Source: Gammaproteobacteria bacterium (GTDB lineage Bacteria > Pseudomonadota > Gammaproteobacteria > Steroidobacterales > Steroidobacteraceae). Taken from it: DNA of 64,000 nucleotides. Every line of letters begins with the position of its first letter. Position 1 is the first letter of the stretch. The notes below the pieces were generated by a model. That model did no database searches. It was given only the letters and a program-made list of their open reading frames with translations, and was not told where the DNA came from. This document shows, in pieces, positions 1-9,980 of the stretch. A program made the translations under genes and the position numbers. The stretch spans positions 62,001-126,000 of the forward strand of contig JANYHD010000026.1 in the NCBI GenBank assembly GCA_025359205.1, in the 5' to 3' direction.

Positions 1-386
1 GGATCGTCAATCGGATCGGTGAGCCGGTCGTCGTGGTGGTGTTTCAGGTGCAGCTGCTGGTAACGCGCGTAGGGCAACCAGAGCGAAAGCGGGACGATGG
101 CCAGCAGCCGGTTCACGCCGGCCCAGCGCGTTGGATGCCCGTGCAGGATTTCGTGCTGGAGCGAGCTGTGCAACGTCACCAGCACAACGCCTAGGGGCGC
201 GACGAAGTACAGCGGCCAATGCCCGTAGGCGCGCGTGACGACGAGCCAGCCGCCGTAGGCAATGACGATCAGGAGCAGCGTTGGCCATTCCAGCGCCGGC
301 AGTCGTTCGCGTGCGATGAGCACGCCGGCCAGGTCTCGCTCGCTCGAATCTTCGATCACTGTGTTCGCTCCGGCCTCAGGCAACAT
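1..386 (-). CDS. Fatty-acid-desaturase-family membrane protein, partial (N-terminal ~128 residues)
   Basis: The reading frame starts at an ATG at 386 and stays open to the window edge, so the C-terminus is missing. It encodes a hydrophobic N-terminal stretch (IVIAYGGWLVV, then PLYFVAPLGVVLV) followed by the histidine boxes HEILH and HLKHHH, which are the di-iron ligands of membrane desaturases and hydroxylases. The ATG overlaps the stop of the upstream ABC permease gene by 11 bases, so it is probably translated as the last visible gene of the osmoprotectant transporter operon. The substrate cannot be read from the sequence; the superfamily also contains alkane and carotenoid hydroxylases. Family assignment is firm, function is open. 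Confidence 0.75.
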   Translation of the reverse strand, partial: MLPEAGANTVIEDSSERDLAGVLIARERLPALEWPTLLLIVIAYGGWLVVTRAYGHWPLYFVAPLGVVLVTLHSSLQHEILHGHPTRWAGVNRLLAIVPLSLWLPYARYQQLHLKHHHDDRLTDPIDD

Positions 387-1115
387 GGGCTGATTTGCAG
401 ATCCTCCGCTCCACCATACCCACGGCATCATAAAGCAGAACGGCCATCAGGCCCGTCACGAGCCCGCCCTGCAGGATAAACGCAGTGTTGTTCGAGAGGA
501 GCCCCGCGATGATCACTTCGCCCAACCCCTTGGCTGCGACCGTGGACCCGATGGTCGCGGTACCGATATTGATGACCAGCGACAGCCGTAGGCCTTCCAG
601 TATCAGTGGCATGGCGATCGGCAGTTCCACTGAAAGCAGTCTCTGGCGCGCGCTCATGCCCATGCCGCTTGCGGCTTCCAGCAGTTCACTGTTGCAGGAC
701 TGCAGGCCCACCACGGTGTTCTCGAAGATGGGCAGCAGGCCATACGCGAACAGCGCGATGAGCGTCGGTTTCTCGCCAAAGCCCACCAGCGGCACCGCGA
801 CCGCCAGCACCGCCACCGGCGGAAAGGTCTGGCCAATATTGACCAGCGCACGCGACAGCGGCAGGAATTCCGCGCCGCTGGGGCGCGTCACCAGGATCCC
901 GAGCCCGACCGCGACGATACCGCTGGCCACGGCCGCGACGCAGACTGTAGCGAGATGTGCCAGCGTGAGCTCCAGCAGGTTGCCCTGGTCATAGATGGGC
1001 GGTGCGCCGTACTGGGTGAGCGGTGCGAACAGCGGTGCAAAGCTCTGTGGCCAGAGCAGGAAACTCACCAGCAGGGCAAGCACTGCCACTCGCAGCACGT
1101 TCGCGGAACGCAGTC

Positions 1116-1119
<4 letters not shown>
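376..1119 (-). CDS. Osmoprotectant (glycine betaine/choline-type) ABC transporter, inner-membrane permease 2
   Basis: A 247-residue polytopic membrane protein of the BPD_transp_1 type. The EAA loop that contacts the ATPase begins at residues 148-150 (EAASGMGM), the usual signature of OpuBB/OpuCB/OsmW permeases. Its length matches the short permease of this family. It overlaps the ATPase gene upstream by 4 bases (ATGA) and the desaturase-like gene downstream by 11 bases, so it is part of one tightly coupled operon. With the longer permease at 2048-3205 it probably forms the heterodimeric channel. The exact substrate among betaine, choline, carnitine and related compounds is inferred from context. 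Confidence 0.88.
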
Positions 1120-2047
<928 letters not shown>

Positions 2048-2051
<4 letters not shown>

Positions 2052-3205
2052 TGTGGTGTCCGATCCATGGTTTCCACCAGCGCGTCGAGCAGTACCGATG
2101 CGGCGAAGGCCAGCGCGACGGTCGGGATGGCGCCGAGCAGCACCAGGTCGATCGCAGTCTGGCCTATGCCCTGAAAGACGAATGCGCCGAGTCCGCCGGC
2201 GCCGATCAGTGCGGCAATGGTCGCGAGGCCGATGTTCTGCACCAGCACGATGCGCACGCCGCTCAGTATCACGGGCAGCGCCAGCGGCATTTCGACCCGC
2301 GCCAGCACCTGGCCAGGCGTCATGCCCATGCCGCGCGCCGCTTCGACGGCCGCAGGCGAGACGCGAGCGAGTCCGGTCACCGTGTTCGCGACAATGGGCA
2401 GCAGCGAATAGAGGAACAGCGCGATTACGGCAGGTGCCGCACCAATTCCGTGAATACCAATCCTTGCAGCCAACGGGACATTCGCCGCCAGCGCGGCCAG
2501 CGGCGCCATCAGGATACCGAACAGTGCGATCGCCGGAATCGTCTGCACCAGATTCAACACGCCGAGCGTGCCAGCGCGCAGCCGTGGCACGCGATGACAG
2601 AGCATTCCGAGCGGCAGTGCGAGGCACAGGGCCGCCCCCAGTGACCCGAACACCAGCCACAGGTGGCGCTGCAGCTCGCGCCCAAAGCGCTCCGAGTTAA
2701 CCGCGTACTCGCGCATCACCGACAGGTGATCGAAAATGCCATGCGCCAGCGCGATGCCGGCGCCTGCGGCGCACAAGGCCAGCAACAGCACGCGCGTCAG
2801 CGGGCGCGGCTTCAGCCGCGTCAGCGCGTCGGTAGCCATCAGCATCAGCATGGCCAAAAGCAGCCAGCAGCCGGCGCCAGGCGCGACACGCACGACGCGA
2901 TTGCCCACTGCCGTGAGCCCATTGCCGGCAGCCGCCACCGCGGCCGCCAGGATGACGATGCCCAGCAAGGCCACGCCGAAGCGGATCCGGGCTTGGCGCA
3001 CGAACAGGGCCGTGATCGCGGTCACGATCAAAGCCGCCAGGCAACCATATGCGGCCGGTGGTGGGAGCGCCGCGTACAGGCTGAGCGCATCCCCGGGCAG
3101 GATGCGGTTCTGCTTGAACACGACGAAGGGCAGGAAGGCAAGCGCAGGCGCACCCACGGCCGTGAACAGCGCGCCGAGCCGATCAATGCGCAGAGCGCTC
3201 ACCAT
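2048..3205 (-). CDS. Osmoprotectant ABC transporter, long inner-membrane permease 1
   Basis: A 385-residue permease with about five predicted helices in an N-terminal extension of roughly 170 residues, followed by a standard BPD_transp_1 core. The EAA loop reads EAARGMGM, closely like the second permease. A long permease paired with a short one is characteristic of YehW/YehY-type osmoprotectant importers. The start codon immediately follows the stop of the binding-protein gene, and its own stop overlaps the ATPase start. It forms the translocation path with the 376-1119 product. Substrate is inferred from family and neighbours. Confidence 0.86.
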
Positions 3206-4117
3206 CTACTTGAGGAAACCCTGGGCACGCAGGTAATCAGCGGCCACGGTCTGTGCTGACTCGCCGTCTATCTGCACGCGCGCGTTCAGGCGCCGCAGCG
3301 TGTCGCTGTCGAGGCTCTGCATCAGCGGTCTGACGATGGCGGGCAACTGCGGATACGCCTTGACGATCGCCTCGCGTGCGATCGGAACCGGCGCGTACAC
3401 CGGCTGGTTGTGTCGGTCGTCCTCCAGCAGCACGAGCTGCGCGGCCACGATGCCGCCATCGGTGCCGTATACCATGGCCGTGTTGATGTCGTTGGTGCGC
3501 GCAGCCGCGGCGCCGATGGTGGCCGAGGTCTCACCGCCGGCGAGCACGATCAGCTGGTCGGGACGCATGGCAAAGTCGTAGGTCTTCTCCAGCGAGCGCA
3601 GCGTGCCGGCATTGGCAAACTCGGCCGAACAGGCGAGCACCACCTGACCGCCCGCGCGCACCCAGCGTGCGAAATCACTCATGGTGCGCAGGTGGTTGGC
3701 CACTGCGACGTCGCGCCGCACAGCCAGCGCCCAGGCGTTGCTGGCATTCGCCGGCGTGAGCCAGACGATGCGGTTGGCCGCGTAGTCAAGCCTGGCGCCG
3801 AGGGCGTAGCCTAGCTGCAGGTCCTTCCAGGCCGGATCGTCCGCGGCATTGAAAAAGAAACCGGCATTGCCCGTGTATTCGGTGTACACGTCGATTTCAC
3901 CTGCCAGCAGCGCCTTGCGCACGACCGGCGTTGCGCCCAGCGTCATGCGATCGACCGTCGGGATGCCGTGCGCATCCAACAGCAGGCGGATCATCTGGCC
4001 GATCATCGCCGACTCGCTCGACAGCTTGGAGGACACCACCACGGCCGCGCGCAGCGGCGCGGCCGCCACGAACGCCAAGAGGACGCTCGCCAGCAGGAAC
4101 TTCAGGCGCTTGATCAC
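3206..4117 (-). CDS. Osmoprotectant ABC transporter, periplasmic substrate-binding protein (OpuAC family)
   Basis: About 303 residues. I chose the GTG at 4117 because it gives a clean signal peptide: positive start (IKRLKF), hydrophobic core (LLASVLLAFVAAA), then cleavage after PLRAA. The mature part begins VVVSSKLSSESAMIGQM and contains EYTGNAG, typical of YehZ/OpuCC-type binding proteins that cage quaternary ammonium groups with aromatic residues. It is first in the four-gene transporter operon, as is common. The upstream open frame to 4291 has no signal peptide and is not needed. Role: captures betaine-like compounds in the periplasm and delivers them to the permeases. Confidence 0.88.
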   Translation of the reverse strand: MIKRLKFLLASVLLAFVAAAPLRAAVVVSSKLSSESAMIGQMIRLLLDAHGIPTVDRMTLGATPVVRKALLAGEIDVYTEYTGNAGFFFNAADDPAWKDLQLGYALGARLDYAANRIVWLTPANASNAWALAVRRDVAVANHLRTMSDFARWVRAGGQVVLACSAEFANAGTLRSLEKTYDFAMRPDQLIVLAGGETSATIGAAAARTNDINTAMVYGTDGGIVAAQLVLLEDDRHNQPVYAPVPIAREAIVKAYPQLPAIVRPLMQSLDSDTLRRLNARVQIDGESAQTVAADYLRAQGFLK

Positions 4118-4422
4118 AGGGTAACGTTGTCGGTTGCGACCATTTGCGTCAAGCCCAACCGCCGTTCGGCATCGACCTGCATCGCAACGGCGGACTGATG
4201 CGGGCCGCGACGCAGGGCGAGTGTTTCGAGATCGATATACTGGGCGCTGTTCGCGGCGCCACCTTAGGGCTCGAGGCCTGCGATGACCCACAGGGCCTGC
4301 GGCTACGCAGCTGGCCGTGGCACCCGTGTACCTATATATAGAGTGTGTTAGGTTAATTAAGCTCGATATCTAGTTGATAACTATAAGATTACTATCCAAA
4401 GTGTACCGTTTTGGAGGAGCCT
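4118..4422. promoter_or_regulatory. 305-base divergent intergenic region with AT-rich promoter island
   Basis: This gap separates the minus-strand transporter operon from the plus-strand NCS1 permease. The half next to the transporter is GC-rich and I see no convincing gene in it. Bases about 4330-4400 are sharply AT-rich for this genome and contain CTATATATAG (4332-4341), GTTAATTAA, TTGATA (4374-4379) and TACTAT (4390-4395). These could supply -10/-35 elements or an operator for the permease, but no pair has ideal 16-18 base spacing, so no promoter is fixed. Confidence 0.45.
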
Positions 4423-5853
4423 GTGGCACATCGACCACTGATTGAAGTCCATTCGATCGACTACGTGCCGCACGCCGAACGGCATGGCATCGTGCGCGAT
4501 CTCTGGCCAGTCTGGTTCTCGGGCGAGGCCAATCTCGCGACGCTTGCCGTCGGAGTGATTGGCGTGGGCCTGGGTTTGTCCATGCTCTGGACGACCATCG
4601 CCGTGGTGGGCGGCTGTGCGCTGGGCACTTTCTTCATGGCCTTCCACTCCACGCAAGGGCCGCAACTGGGGCTGCCGCAGCTGATCCAGTCGCGCCCGCA
4701 GTTCGGTTACCTCGGCGCATTGCTGGTGTGGGTCGTGGCCCTGATCGCCTACATCGGCTACAACGCCTTCAACTGCGTGCTGGCTGCGCAGGCAACGCGC
4801 GTGCTGCTCTGGCCCGGCGCGATTTCCGACGGCGCAATCATCTTCTTATTCTCTGTGACGGCTCTGGCGATGGCAGCCGTGGGCTATGACTGGATACACC
4901 GGCTGCAACGACTGTTCGCCTATTTCATGCTGCTGCTGCTGGGCGTATTTACCTTGGCGGCAGTGTGGTTCATCCCCATGCCGGCCGCTTTGCTGCAACT
5001 GGGGGAGTTCAAGGGTATCCCGTTCCTCGTGCAATTCTTCGCGGCGGCGGCCTATCAACTTAGCTGGTCGATCTACGTCAGCGACTATTCGCGCTACCTG
5101 CCCGCCAACGTCGGCGTCGCGTCCTCGTTCTGGTGGACCTACCTGGGGGCCTTCATCGGCGGCGTCTGGCTGATGCTGATCGGCACGCTGGTCGCTGCCG
5201 TCAGTCCGCACCCCGACGTTGCTGCGGCTGTGAAGGCCGCGGCCGACCTCGTGCATCCCTGGTTCGGGGCCGTGCTGCTGGGCGGTGGCATCCTCGGCCT
5301 GGTCTCGATCACCGGACTGAATTTCTACGGCGCCTCGCTCACGCTGTTGAGCGTTGCCGACTGCATCAAGCCACAGCGTGCTGGAATCAAGGGCCGCATC
5401 ATTACGCTGCTGCTTGCCTTCGCCGTTTCACTCGGACTTGCATTGATGTCTTCGCCAAACTTTGCCAATCGTTTCGACGAACTGCTGGCCGTGCTTTTGT
5501 ACCTGTTCACGCCGTGGACGGCGATCAACCTGGTGGATTTCTACTGGGTGCGAAAATGCCGCTACTCGGTGCGGGAGATTTTCAACCCGCGTGGCATCTA
5601 TGGGCGTTGGAGCTGGCGGGGCCTGGTGGCCTACGCGCTGGGATTCGCGTCCATGATTCCGTTCTTCAGTACCAGCCACTACAAGGGCCCGATCGCACAG
5701 CTGCTCGGTGGCGCGGATCTGGCCATGCTGATCGGCCTGCCGGTATCGGCAATCGTTTACCTGTTGGCCTGCCGCTCGCTCGACATGCAGAACGAGTGGG
5801 CGGCGGTGGAAGTCGCCGACCGTGGCCTGGAACCCGAGACCGGCGTTACCTGA
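4423..5853 (+). CDS. NCS1-family (purine/cytosine/hydantoin-type) permease
   Basis: About 476 residues with roughly 12 hydrophobic helices, starting with a soluble stretch and IVRDLWPVWFSGEANLAT, the usual N-terminal region of Transp_cyt_pur transporters. I prefer the GTG at 4423 because GGAGGAG lies 5 bases upstream; the TTG at 4411 would put that Shine-Dalgarno inside the coding region. It couples uptake of a small nitrogenous compound to Na+ or H+. NCS1 members carry nucleobases, allantoin, hydantoins and vitamins, and the sequence does not show which. Its stop overlaps the end of the convergent aldehyde dehydrogenase gene by 8 bases. Context suggests nitrogen scavenging. Confidence 0.82.
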   Translation: MAHRPLIEVHSIDYVPHAERHGIVRDLWPVWFSGEANLATLAVGVIGVGLGLSMLWTTIAVVGGCALGTFFMAFHSTQGPQLGLPQLIQSRPQFGYLGALLVWVVALIAYIGYNAFNCVLAAQATRVLLWPGAISDGAIIFLFSVTALAMAAVGYDWIHRLQRLFAYFMLLLLGVFTLAAVWFIPMPAALLQLGEFKGIPFLVQFFAAAAYQLSWSIYVSDYSRYLPANVGVASSFWWTYLGAFIGGVWLMLIGTLVAAVSPHPDVAAAVKAAADLVHPWFGAVLLGGGILGLVSITGLNFYGASLTLLSVADCIKPQRAGIKGRIITLLLAFAVSLGLALMSSPNFANRFDELLAVLLYLFTPWTAINLVDFYWVRKCRYSVREIFNPRGIYGRWSWRGLVAYALGFASMIPFFSTSHYKGPIAQLLGGADLAMLIGLPVSAIVYLLACRSLDMQNEWAAVEVADRGLEPETGVT

Positions 5854-7351
5854 AGGTGGTCCAGATGGTCTTCAGGTCCGTGTATTTCTCGATCGCGTGC
5901 GGCGAGCGGTCGCGCCCGAAGCCCGATTGCTTGAAACCGCCAAAGGGCGTGGTCATCGCCGACTTGAAGTAGGTGTTGATCCACACGGTCCCGGCGCGCA
6001 AGGCGTTGGAGACGCGGTGCGCGGCGTCCATGTCGCGCGTCCAGACCGCGGCGGCGAGCCCGAAGATGGAATCATTGGCGAGCCGCAGCGCCTCGGCTTC
6101 ATCGCGCGCCTCAGTGACGGCCAGCACGGGTCCGAAGATCTCCTCGCGCGCCACACGCGCAGCGGGCTGCACTTTATCGAGTATGGTCGCCTCGAGGTAG
6201 TAACCCCCGCTCTCGCGCATCGTCTGCCGGCCGCCGAGCGCGAGCTCGGCGCCCTCGGCGATACCAGTGTCGATGTAGCCCAGCACGCGCTGCATGTGGC
6301 CGGCGTCGATCAGCGCGCCCATCTTCGTGGCCGGGTCAAGTGGATGCCCGAGCGTGATGGTCGCGGCGACGCGCTTGACCTCGGCCAGCAGCTCGTTCTT
6401 GATGCCGGCGTCGCAGATGAGGCGTGAACCGGCGTTACAGGATTCGCCCTGGTTGTAGAAGATCGCCCAAGCGATGTCGCTGGCGGCCGCCTGCAGGTCG
6501 GCGTCGCGCAGCACGATCTGCGGGCTCTTGCCACCCAACTCAAGAGCCACGCGCTTGAGGTTCGAATCACCGGCATAGCGGAGCATGAGCTTGCCGACCT
6601 GCGTCGAACCGGTGAAGGTCACCATGTCGACATCCGCGTGGAGCGCCAGCGCCTGGCCGGCTTCTTCGCCGTAGCCCGGCACAATGTTGACCACTCCGGG
6701 CGGAATGCCCGCCTGCAACGCGAGTTCGCCGAGCCGGATCGCGCCCAGCGGCGACTGCTCGGCGGGCTTCAGCACCACCGAATTACCCGCGAGCAGGGCG
6801 GGGCCCAGCTTCCAGGCGGCAATCACCAGCGGATAGTTCCAGGGCACGATGGCCGCGATCACGCCGAGCGGCTCGCGCCGGATCAGCGCCAGGTCCTTCG
6901 GTCCTGTCGGCGCGATTTCGTCGTACAGCTTGTCGGCAAACTCGGCGTAGTAGGCAATACAGGTCGCCGTCGAGGGTACGTCCGAGGTCAATGAGTCCTG
7001 GATGGGCTTGCCCACATCGAGCGTCTCGAGCAGCGCCAGCCGCTCGAGATCGGCGCGAATCAGCTCCGCGAAACGCAGCAGCACGCGTTTGCGCTGCAGC
7101 GGTTCCACGTGGCGCCAGATGCCGGCCTCGAAGCTGGCGCGCGCGGCGGCCACCGCGTCGTCGACGTCCGCCGCCTCGCAACGGGCCACGGCCGCAATGA
7201 CGCGCCCGTCAATCGGGCTGATCGTATCGAAGGTCCGGCCGCTGCGGGCGTGGCGAAGTTCACCGTCTATGAGAGCGCGACCTTCCGGGCGCAGCGCAGA
7301 GGCCAGCATTTCCCAGCCAGCGCGCGTGCGGGTTGCTGCTGCAGTGGTCAT
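5846..7351 (-). CDS. NAD(P)-dependent aldehyde dehydrogenase
   Basis: 501 residues, full length for the ALDH superfamily. The catalytic Cys is C305 in NQGESCNAGSR, the general-base Glu is E271 in ELGGKSP, the oxyanion Asn is N172 in WNYP, and K195 sits in LKPAE. The closest subgroup by motif is gamma-glutamyl-gamma-aminobutyraldehyde/betaine-aldehyde-type enzymes (PuuC/BetB-like). It would oxidise an amino- or trimethylamino-aldehyde to the acid, for example trimethylaminobutyraldehyde to gamma-butyrobetaine; this substrate is inference from the surrounding carnitine genes. It is divergent from a LysR regulator gene 110 bases away, which may control it. Confidence 0.88.
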   Translation of the reverse strand: MTTAAATRTRAGWEMLASALRPEGRALIDGELRHARSGRTFDTISPIDGRVIAAVARCEAADVDDAVAAARASFEAGIWRHVEPLQRKRVLLRFAELIRADLERLALLETLDVGKPIQDSLTSDVPSTATCIAYYAEFADKLYDEIAPTGPKDLALIRREPLGVIAAIVPWNYPLVIAAWKLGPALLAGNSVVLKPAEQSPLGAIRLGELALQAGIPPGVVNIVPGYGEEAGQALALHADVDMVTFTGSTQVGKLMLRYAGDSNLKRVALELGGKSPQIVLRDADLQAAASDIAWAIFYNQGESCNAGSRLICDAGIKNELLAEVKRVAATITLGHPLDPATKMGALIDAGHMQRVLGYIDTGIAEGAELALGGRQTMRESGGYYLEATILDKVQPAARVAREEIFGPVLAVTEARDEAEALRLANDSIFGLAAAVWTRDMDAAHRVSNALRAGTVWINTYFKSAMTTPFGGFKQSGFGRDRSPHAIEKYTDLKTIWTTFR

Positions 7352-7461
7352 GGCGGCTCGATGCTCCAGCGATTTGACATGCGTGTATCTAAAAATGTCA
7401 TGGAATCATTGCACTAAGGGGTCATTTCTAAGCACAGGCGCGCACGCTACTATGAGCCACC
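7352..7461. promoter_or_regulatory. Divergent promoter region between aldehyde dehydrogenase and lysR
   Basis: The 110-base gap is AT-richer than its flanks. On the plus strand TACTAT at 7448-7453 lies 8 bases before the lysR ATG, the spacing expected of a -10 element giving a nearly leaderless message. A LysR protein typically binds such a divergent region near its own gene; a T-N11-A box is plausible here but not unique enough to place. Confidence 0.4.
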
Positions 7462-8427
7462 ATGAGCAAACCCGCCATAGGCCGCCGCTGGCTGCCGCTG
7501 AATGCCCTGCGCGCTTTCGAAGGCGTGGCGAAGCACGGCAGCTTCACAGTCGCCGCCAATACGTTGCTGATCTCGCAGAGTGCGCTCTCGCGCCACGTCA
7601 TTGCGCTCGAGACGCTGATTGGCGCGCAGCTGTTCGAGCGCCGCCCGCATGCGCTGGTGCTCACGCAGGCTGGCCAGCACCTGCTGCCGGCGGTGATCAA
7701 ATCTTTTGATCGACTCGAATATGCGCTCGATGACATCCGCAACGAAGGCACCCCGACGCAGCGGACGCTGCGCGTACAGATGCCGCCGAGCTTCGCCGTG
7801 CAGCTCGCGGTGCCGATCCTGCGTGACTTCCGGCGCGCGAGCTCCGAAGTCGAGATCGACCTGGTCAGCCCAAGTGGCGTGGGACTGCCGTTGAGCGATG
7901 TTGATGTTGCAGTAATCTATTCAAAACCCATCGTCACGCACATGATCGCGGACCTGCTGTGGCCGGTGCGCCTGAGCCTTTTGTGCCACCCCAGCCTGGC
8001 CGCGAAACACGCCGGCAAGGACCTGCCCACCTTCCTCGCCGACAACGAATTGATCCACGTGCGGCTCGCCGAACTACCCCGGCACCACCTGTGGGCGCAG
8101 TTCCTGCGCCAGGCCGGCATCAGCTCGGTCAACTTCGAGCGCGGCCTGGTGTTCGACACCGCGACGCTCGCAGTACAGTACGCACTAAGCGGCGAGGGCG
8201 TGGTGCTGGTGGATGAGAATCTCTTCAGCGAGGAAATCCGCAGCGGGCAGCTGGTCAAGCCCCACGAGGGCACGCTCGACGACGGTTACGGCTACTACTT
8301 GATCACGCATCCGGAGACGCTGGGCGATACCGCCATCGCGCTGTTCCGCTCCTGGCTGATCGAGCGTTTCGGCAAGACCGTACCGCCCGCGGAGCAGGGA
8401 TTGAGGCTGGCGGTATCGAATGAATGA
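7462..8427 (+). CDS. LysR-family transcriptional regulator (GcvA-like)
   Basis: 321 residues: winged-helix DNA-binding domain over about residues 10-70 (LPLNALRAFEGVAKHGSF, then SQSALSRHVIALE) and a periplasmic-binding-protein-like effector domain from about residue 95. The phrase PLNALRAFE with a long effector domain is typical of the GcvA/AmpR branch, which often senses amino acids or related ligands. It is divergent from the aldehyde dehydrogenase, and its last 8 bases overlap the start of the methyltransferase gene, so it probably controls one or both units. Confidence 0.88.
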   Translation: MSKPAIGRRWLPLNALRAFEGVAKHGSFTVAANTLLISQSALSRHVIALETLIGAQLFERRPHALVLTQAGQHLLPAVIKSFDRLEYALDDIRNEGTPTQRTLRVQMPPSFAVQLAVPILRDFRRASSEVEIDLVSPSGVGLPLSDVDVAVIYSKPIVTHMIADLLWPVRLSLLCHPSLAAKHAGKDLPTFLADNELIHVRLAELPRHHLWAQFLRQAGISSVNFERGLVFDTATLAVQYALSGEGVVLVDENLFSEEIRSGQLVKPHEGTLDDGYGYYLITHPETLGDTAIALFRSWLIERFGKTVPPAEQGLRLAVSNE

Positions 8428-9976
8428 GCGTGATGAGCGCGCCGCACGCCGCGGTCGACGGCGTCCTGGCAGTGGCGAGCCGGCGCCGGCGGCTGTTGAC
8501 CGGAGCCTGACCTACCGGCATCTCGAGAATCCCTTCGAGCCGCTGCGGGTCTTTTCCGACGACCAGGTGGCCGCGATCCACCAGGGTGCCCTGGGCCTGC
8601 TCGAAAACCACGGCATGAAAGTACTCGCGGACGACGCCCGCAGGCGCTACGCCGAGGGCGGCGCGCAGGTGGACGAAGCGACGCTGATGGTGCGGCTCGA
8701 TCGCGGCCTGGTAGCACAATCGCTGGCCAGCGCGCCGCGCACGCTGACGCTGCACGCCGTCGATCCGGCCCGCGACGTGCCGGTGTCCGGGCGCGCCGTG
8801 GCTTTTGCACCGACCTCCGGCCCGCCTAACATCATGGACATCGAGCGCGGCCGGCGCGCCGGCACCTTCGAGGATTTCTGCAACCTGATGAAGCTCTGCC
8901 AGAGCTTCGAGGCGATCCACGTGCTGGGCAGTGGTGTTGAACCGCAGGACATTCCGGTACACATTCGCCACCTGGAGGTCATGCGCTCGCAGCTGCTGCT
9001 GACCGACAAGGTGCCGTTCATTTTCTCGCGCGGCCACCAGCAGATTGCCGACAACTTCGCGCTGCTGCGCATCGCACACGGCCTGAGCGAGGAGGAGTTT
9101 GCGCAGCGTCCCTGCACCTACACGGTGATCAACACCAACTCGCCGCTCCAGCTCGACATCCCGATGTCCGAGGGCATCATCGACTTTGCCGCTGCCGGCC
9201 AACCGACGATCATTACGCCCTTCACGCTCGCTGGCGCGATGGCGCCCGTAACCATTGCCGGTGCGCTGACGCTCGCCCACGCGGAGGCGCTGGCCGGTAT
9301 CACGCTCGCGCAGATCACGCGCGCGGGCGCGCCCGTCGTTTATGGCAGCTTCACTTCCAACGTGGACATGAAGTCCGGCTCGCCCGCATTTGGCACGCCC
9401 GAATACGTCAAGGCTTCCTTTGGCGCCGGCCAGCTGGCCCGCTACCTGGGGTTGCCGTGGCGTTCCTCGAACGCGACCGCCTCGAACGTGCCGGACGCGC
9501 AGGCCGCCTACGAGGCGCAGATGAGCCTGTGGGGCGCGCTGCTGGGCGGCTGCAATTTCATCCTGCACGCGGCGGGCTGGATGGAGAGCGGCCTGTCCAC
9601 CTCCTACGAGAAATTCATACTCGACGTGGAGATGCTGCAGATGTTCGCCGAGGTGTTCCAGCCCGTTGGCGCGACGGCTGCAGACCTGGGCCTGGAGGCC
9701 GTGGCCGAGGTCGGTCCCGGCGGGCACTTCTTTGGCTGCGCGCACACCATGGAGCGTTACCGCACGGCTTTCTACGCGCCGCTGGTCTCCGACTGGCGCA
9801 ACTACGGCGCCTGGAACGACGACGGCGCGAAGACCGCCACGCAGCGCGCCAACACGATCTGGCACTCGACGCTGGACAACTTTGCCGCTCCGGCGCGCGA
9901 CCCGGCGATTGTCGAGGCGCTCGACGCCCATGTCGAACGCCGCAAGCTGGCCGGCGGTGCTCCGCCGGTGACCTGA
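8420..9976 (+). CDS. MttB-superfamily (trimethylamine methyltransferase-like) protein, non-pyrrolysine
   Basis: 518 residues with the MttB/COG5598 TIM-barrel fold, recognisable from FEPLRVFSDDQVAAIHQGAL, the GPPNIMDIERG segment and the C-terminal HSTLDNF region. Archaeal MttB carries pyrrolysine at an in-frame amber codon; this frame is open throughout with no internal TAG, so it belongs to the non-Pyl group whose studied members (MtgB, MtpB, MtcB) demethylate glycine betaine, proline betaine or carnitine by methyl transfer to a corrinoid protein. No corrinoid protein or activase gene is visible here. The N-terminal 30 residues are Arg/Ala-rich and probably disordered. Substrate is inferred to be a quaternary amine. 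Confidence 0.85.
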   Translation: MNERDERAARRGRRRPGSGEPAPAAVDRSLTYRHLENPFEPLRVFSDDQVAAIHQGALGLLENHGMKVLADDARRRYAEGGAQVDEATLMVRLDRGLVAQSLASAPRTLTLHAVDPARDVPVSGRAVAFAPTSGPPNIMDIERGRRAGTFEDFCNLMKLCQSFEAIHVLGSGVEPQDIPVHIRHLEVMRSQLLLTDKVPFIFSRGHQQIADNFALLRIAHGLSEEEFAQRPCTYTVINTNSPLQLDIPMSEGIIDFAAAGQPTIITPFTLAGAMAPVTIAGALTLAHAEALAGITLAQITRAGAPVVYGSFTSNVDMKSGSPAFGTPEYVKASFGAGQLARYLGLPWRSSNATASNVPDAQAAYEAQMSLWGALLGGCNFILHAAGWMESGLSTSYEKFILDVEMLQMFAEVFQPVGATAADLGLEAVAEVGPGGHFFGCAHTMERYRTAFYAPLVSDWRNYGAWNDDGAKTATQRANTIWHSTLDNFAAPARDPAIVEALDAHVERRKLAGGAPPVT

Positions 9977-9980
9977 ACAC

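Noticed and set aside
8420-9976. Pyrrolysine codon in the MttB-like gene
   Set aside because: The frame has no internal TAG, so it is a non-pyrrolysine homologue.
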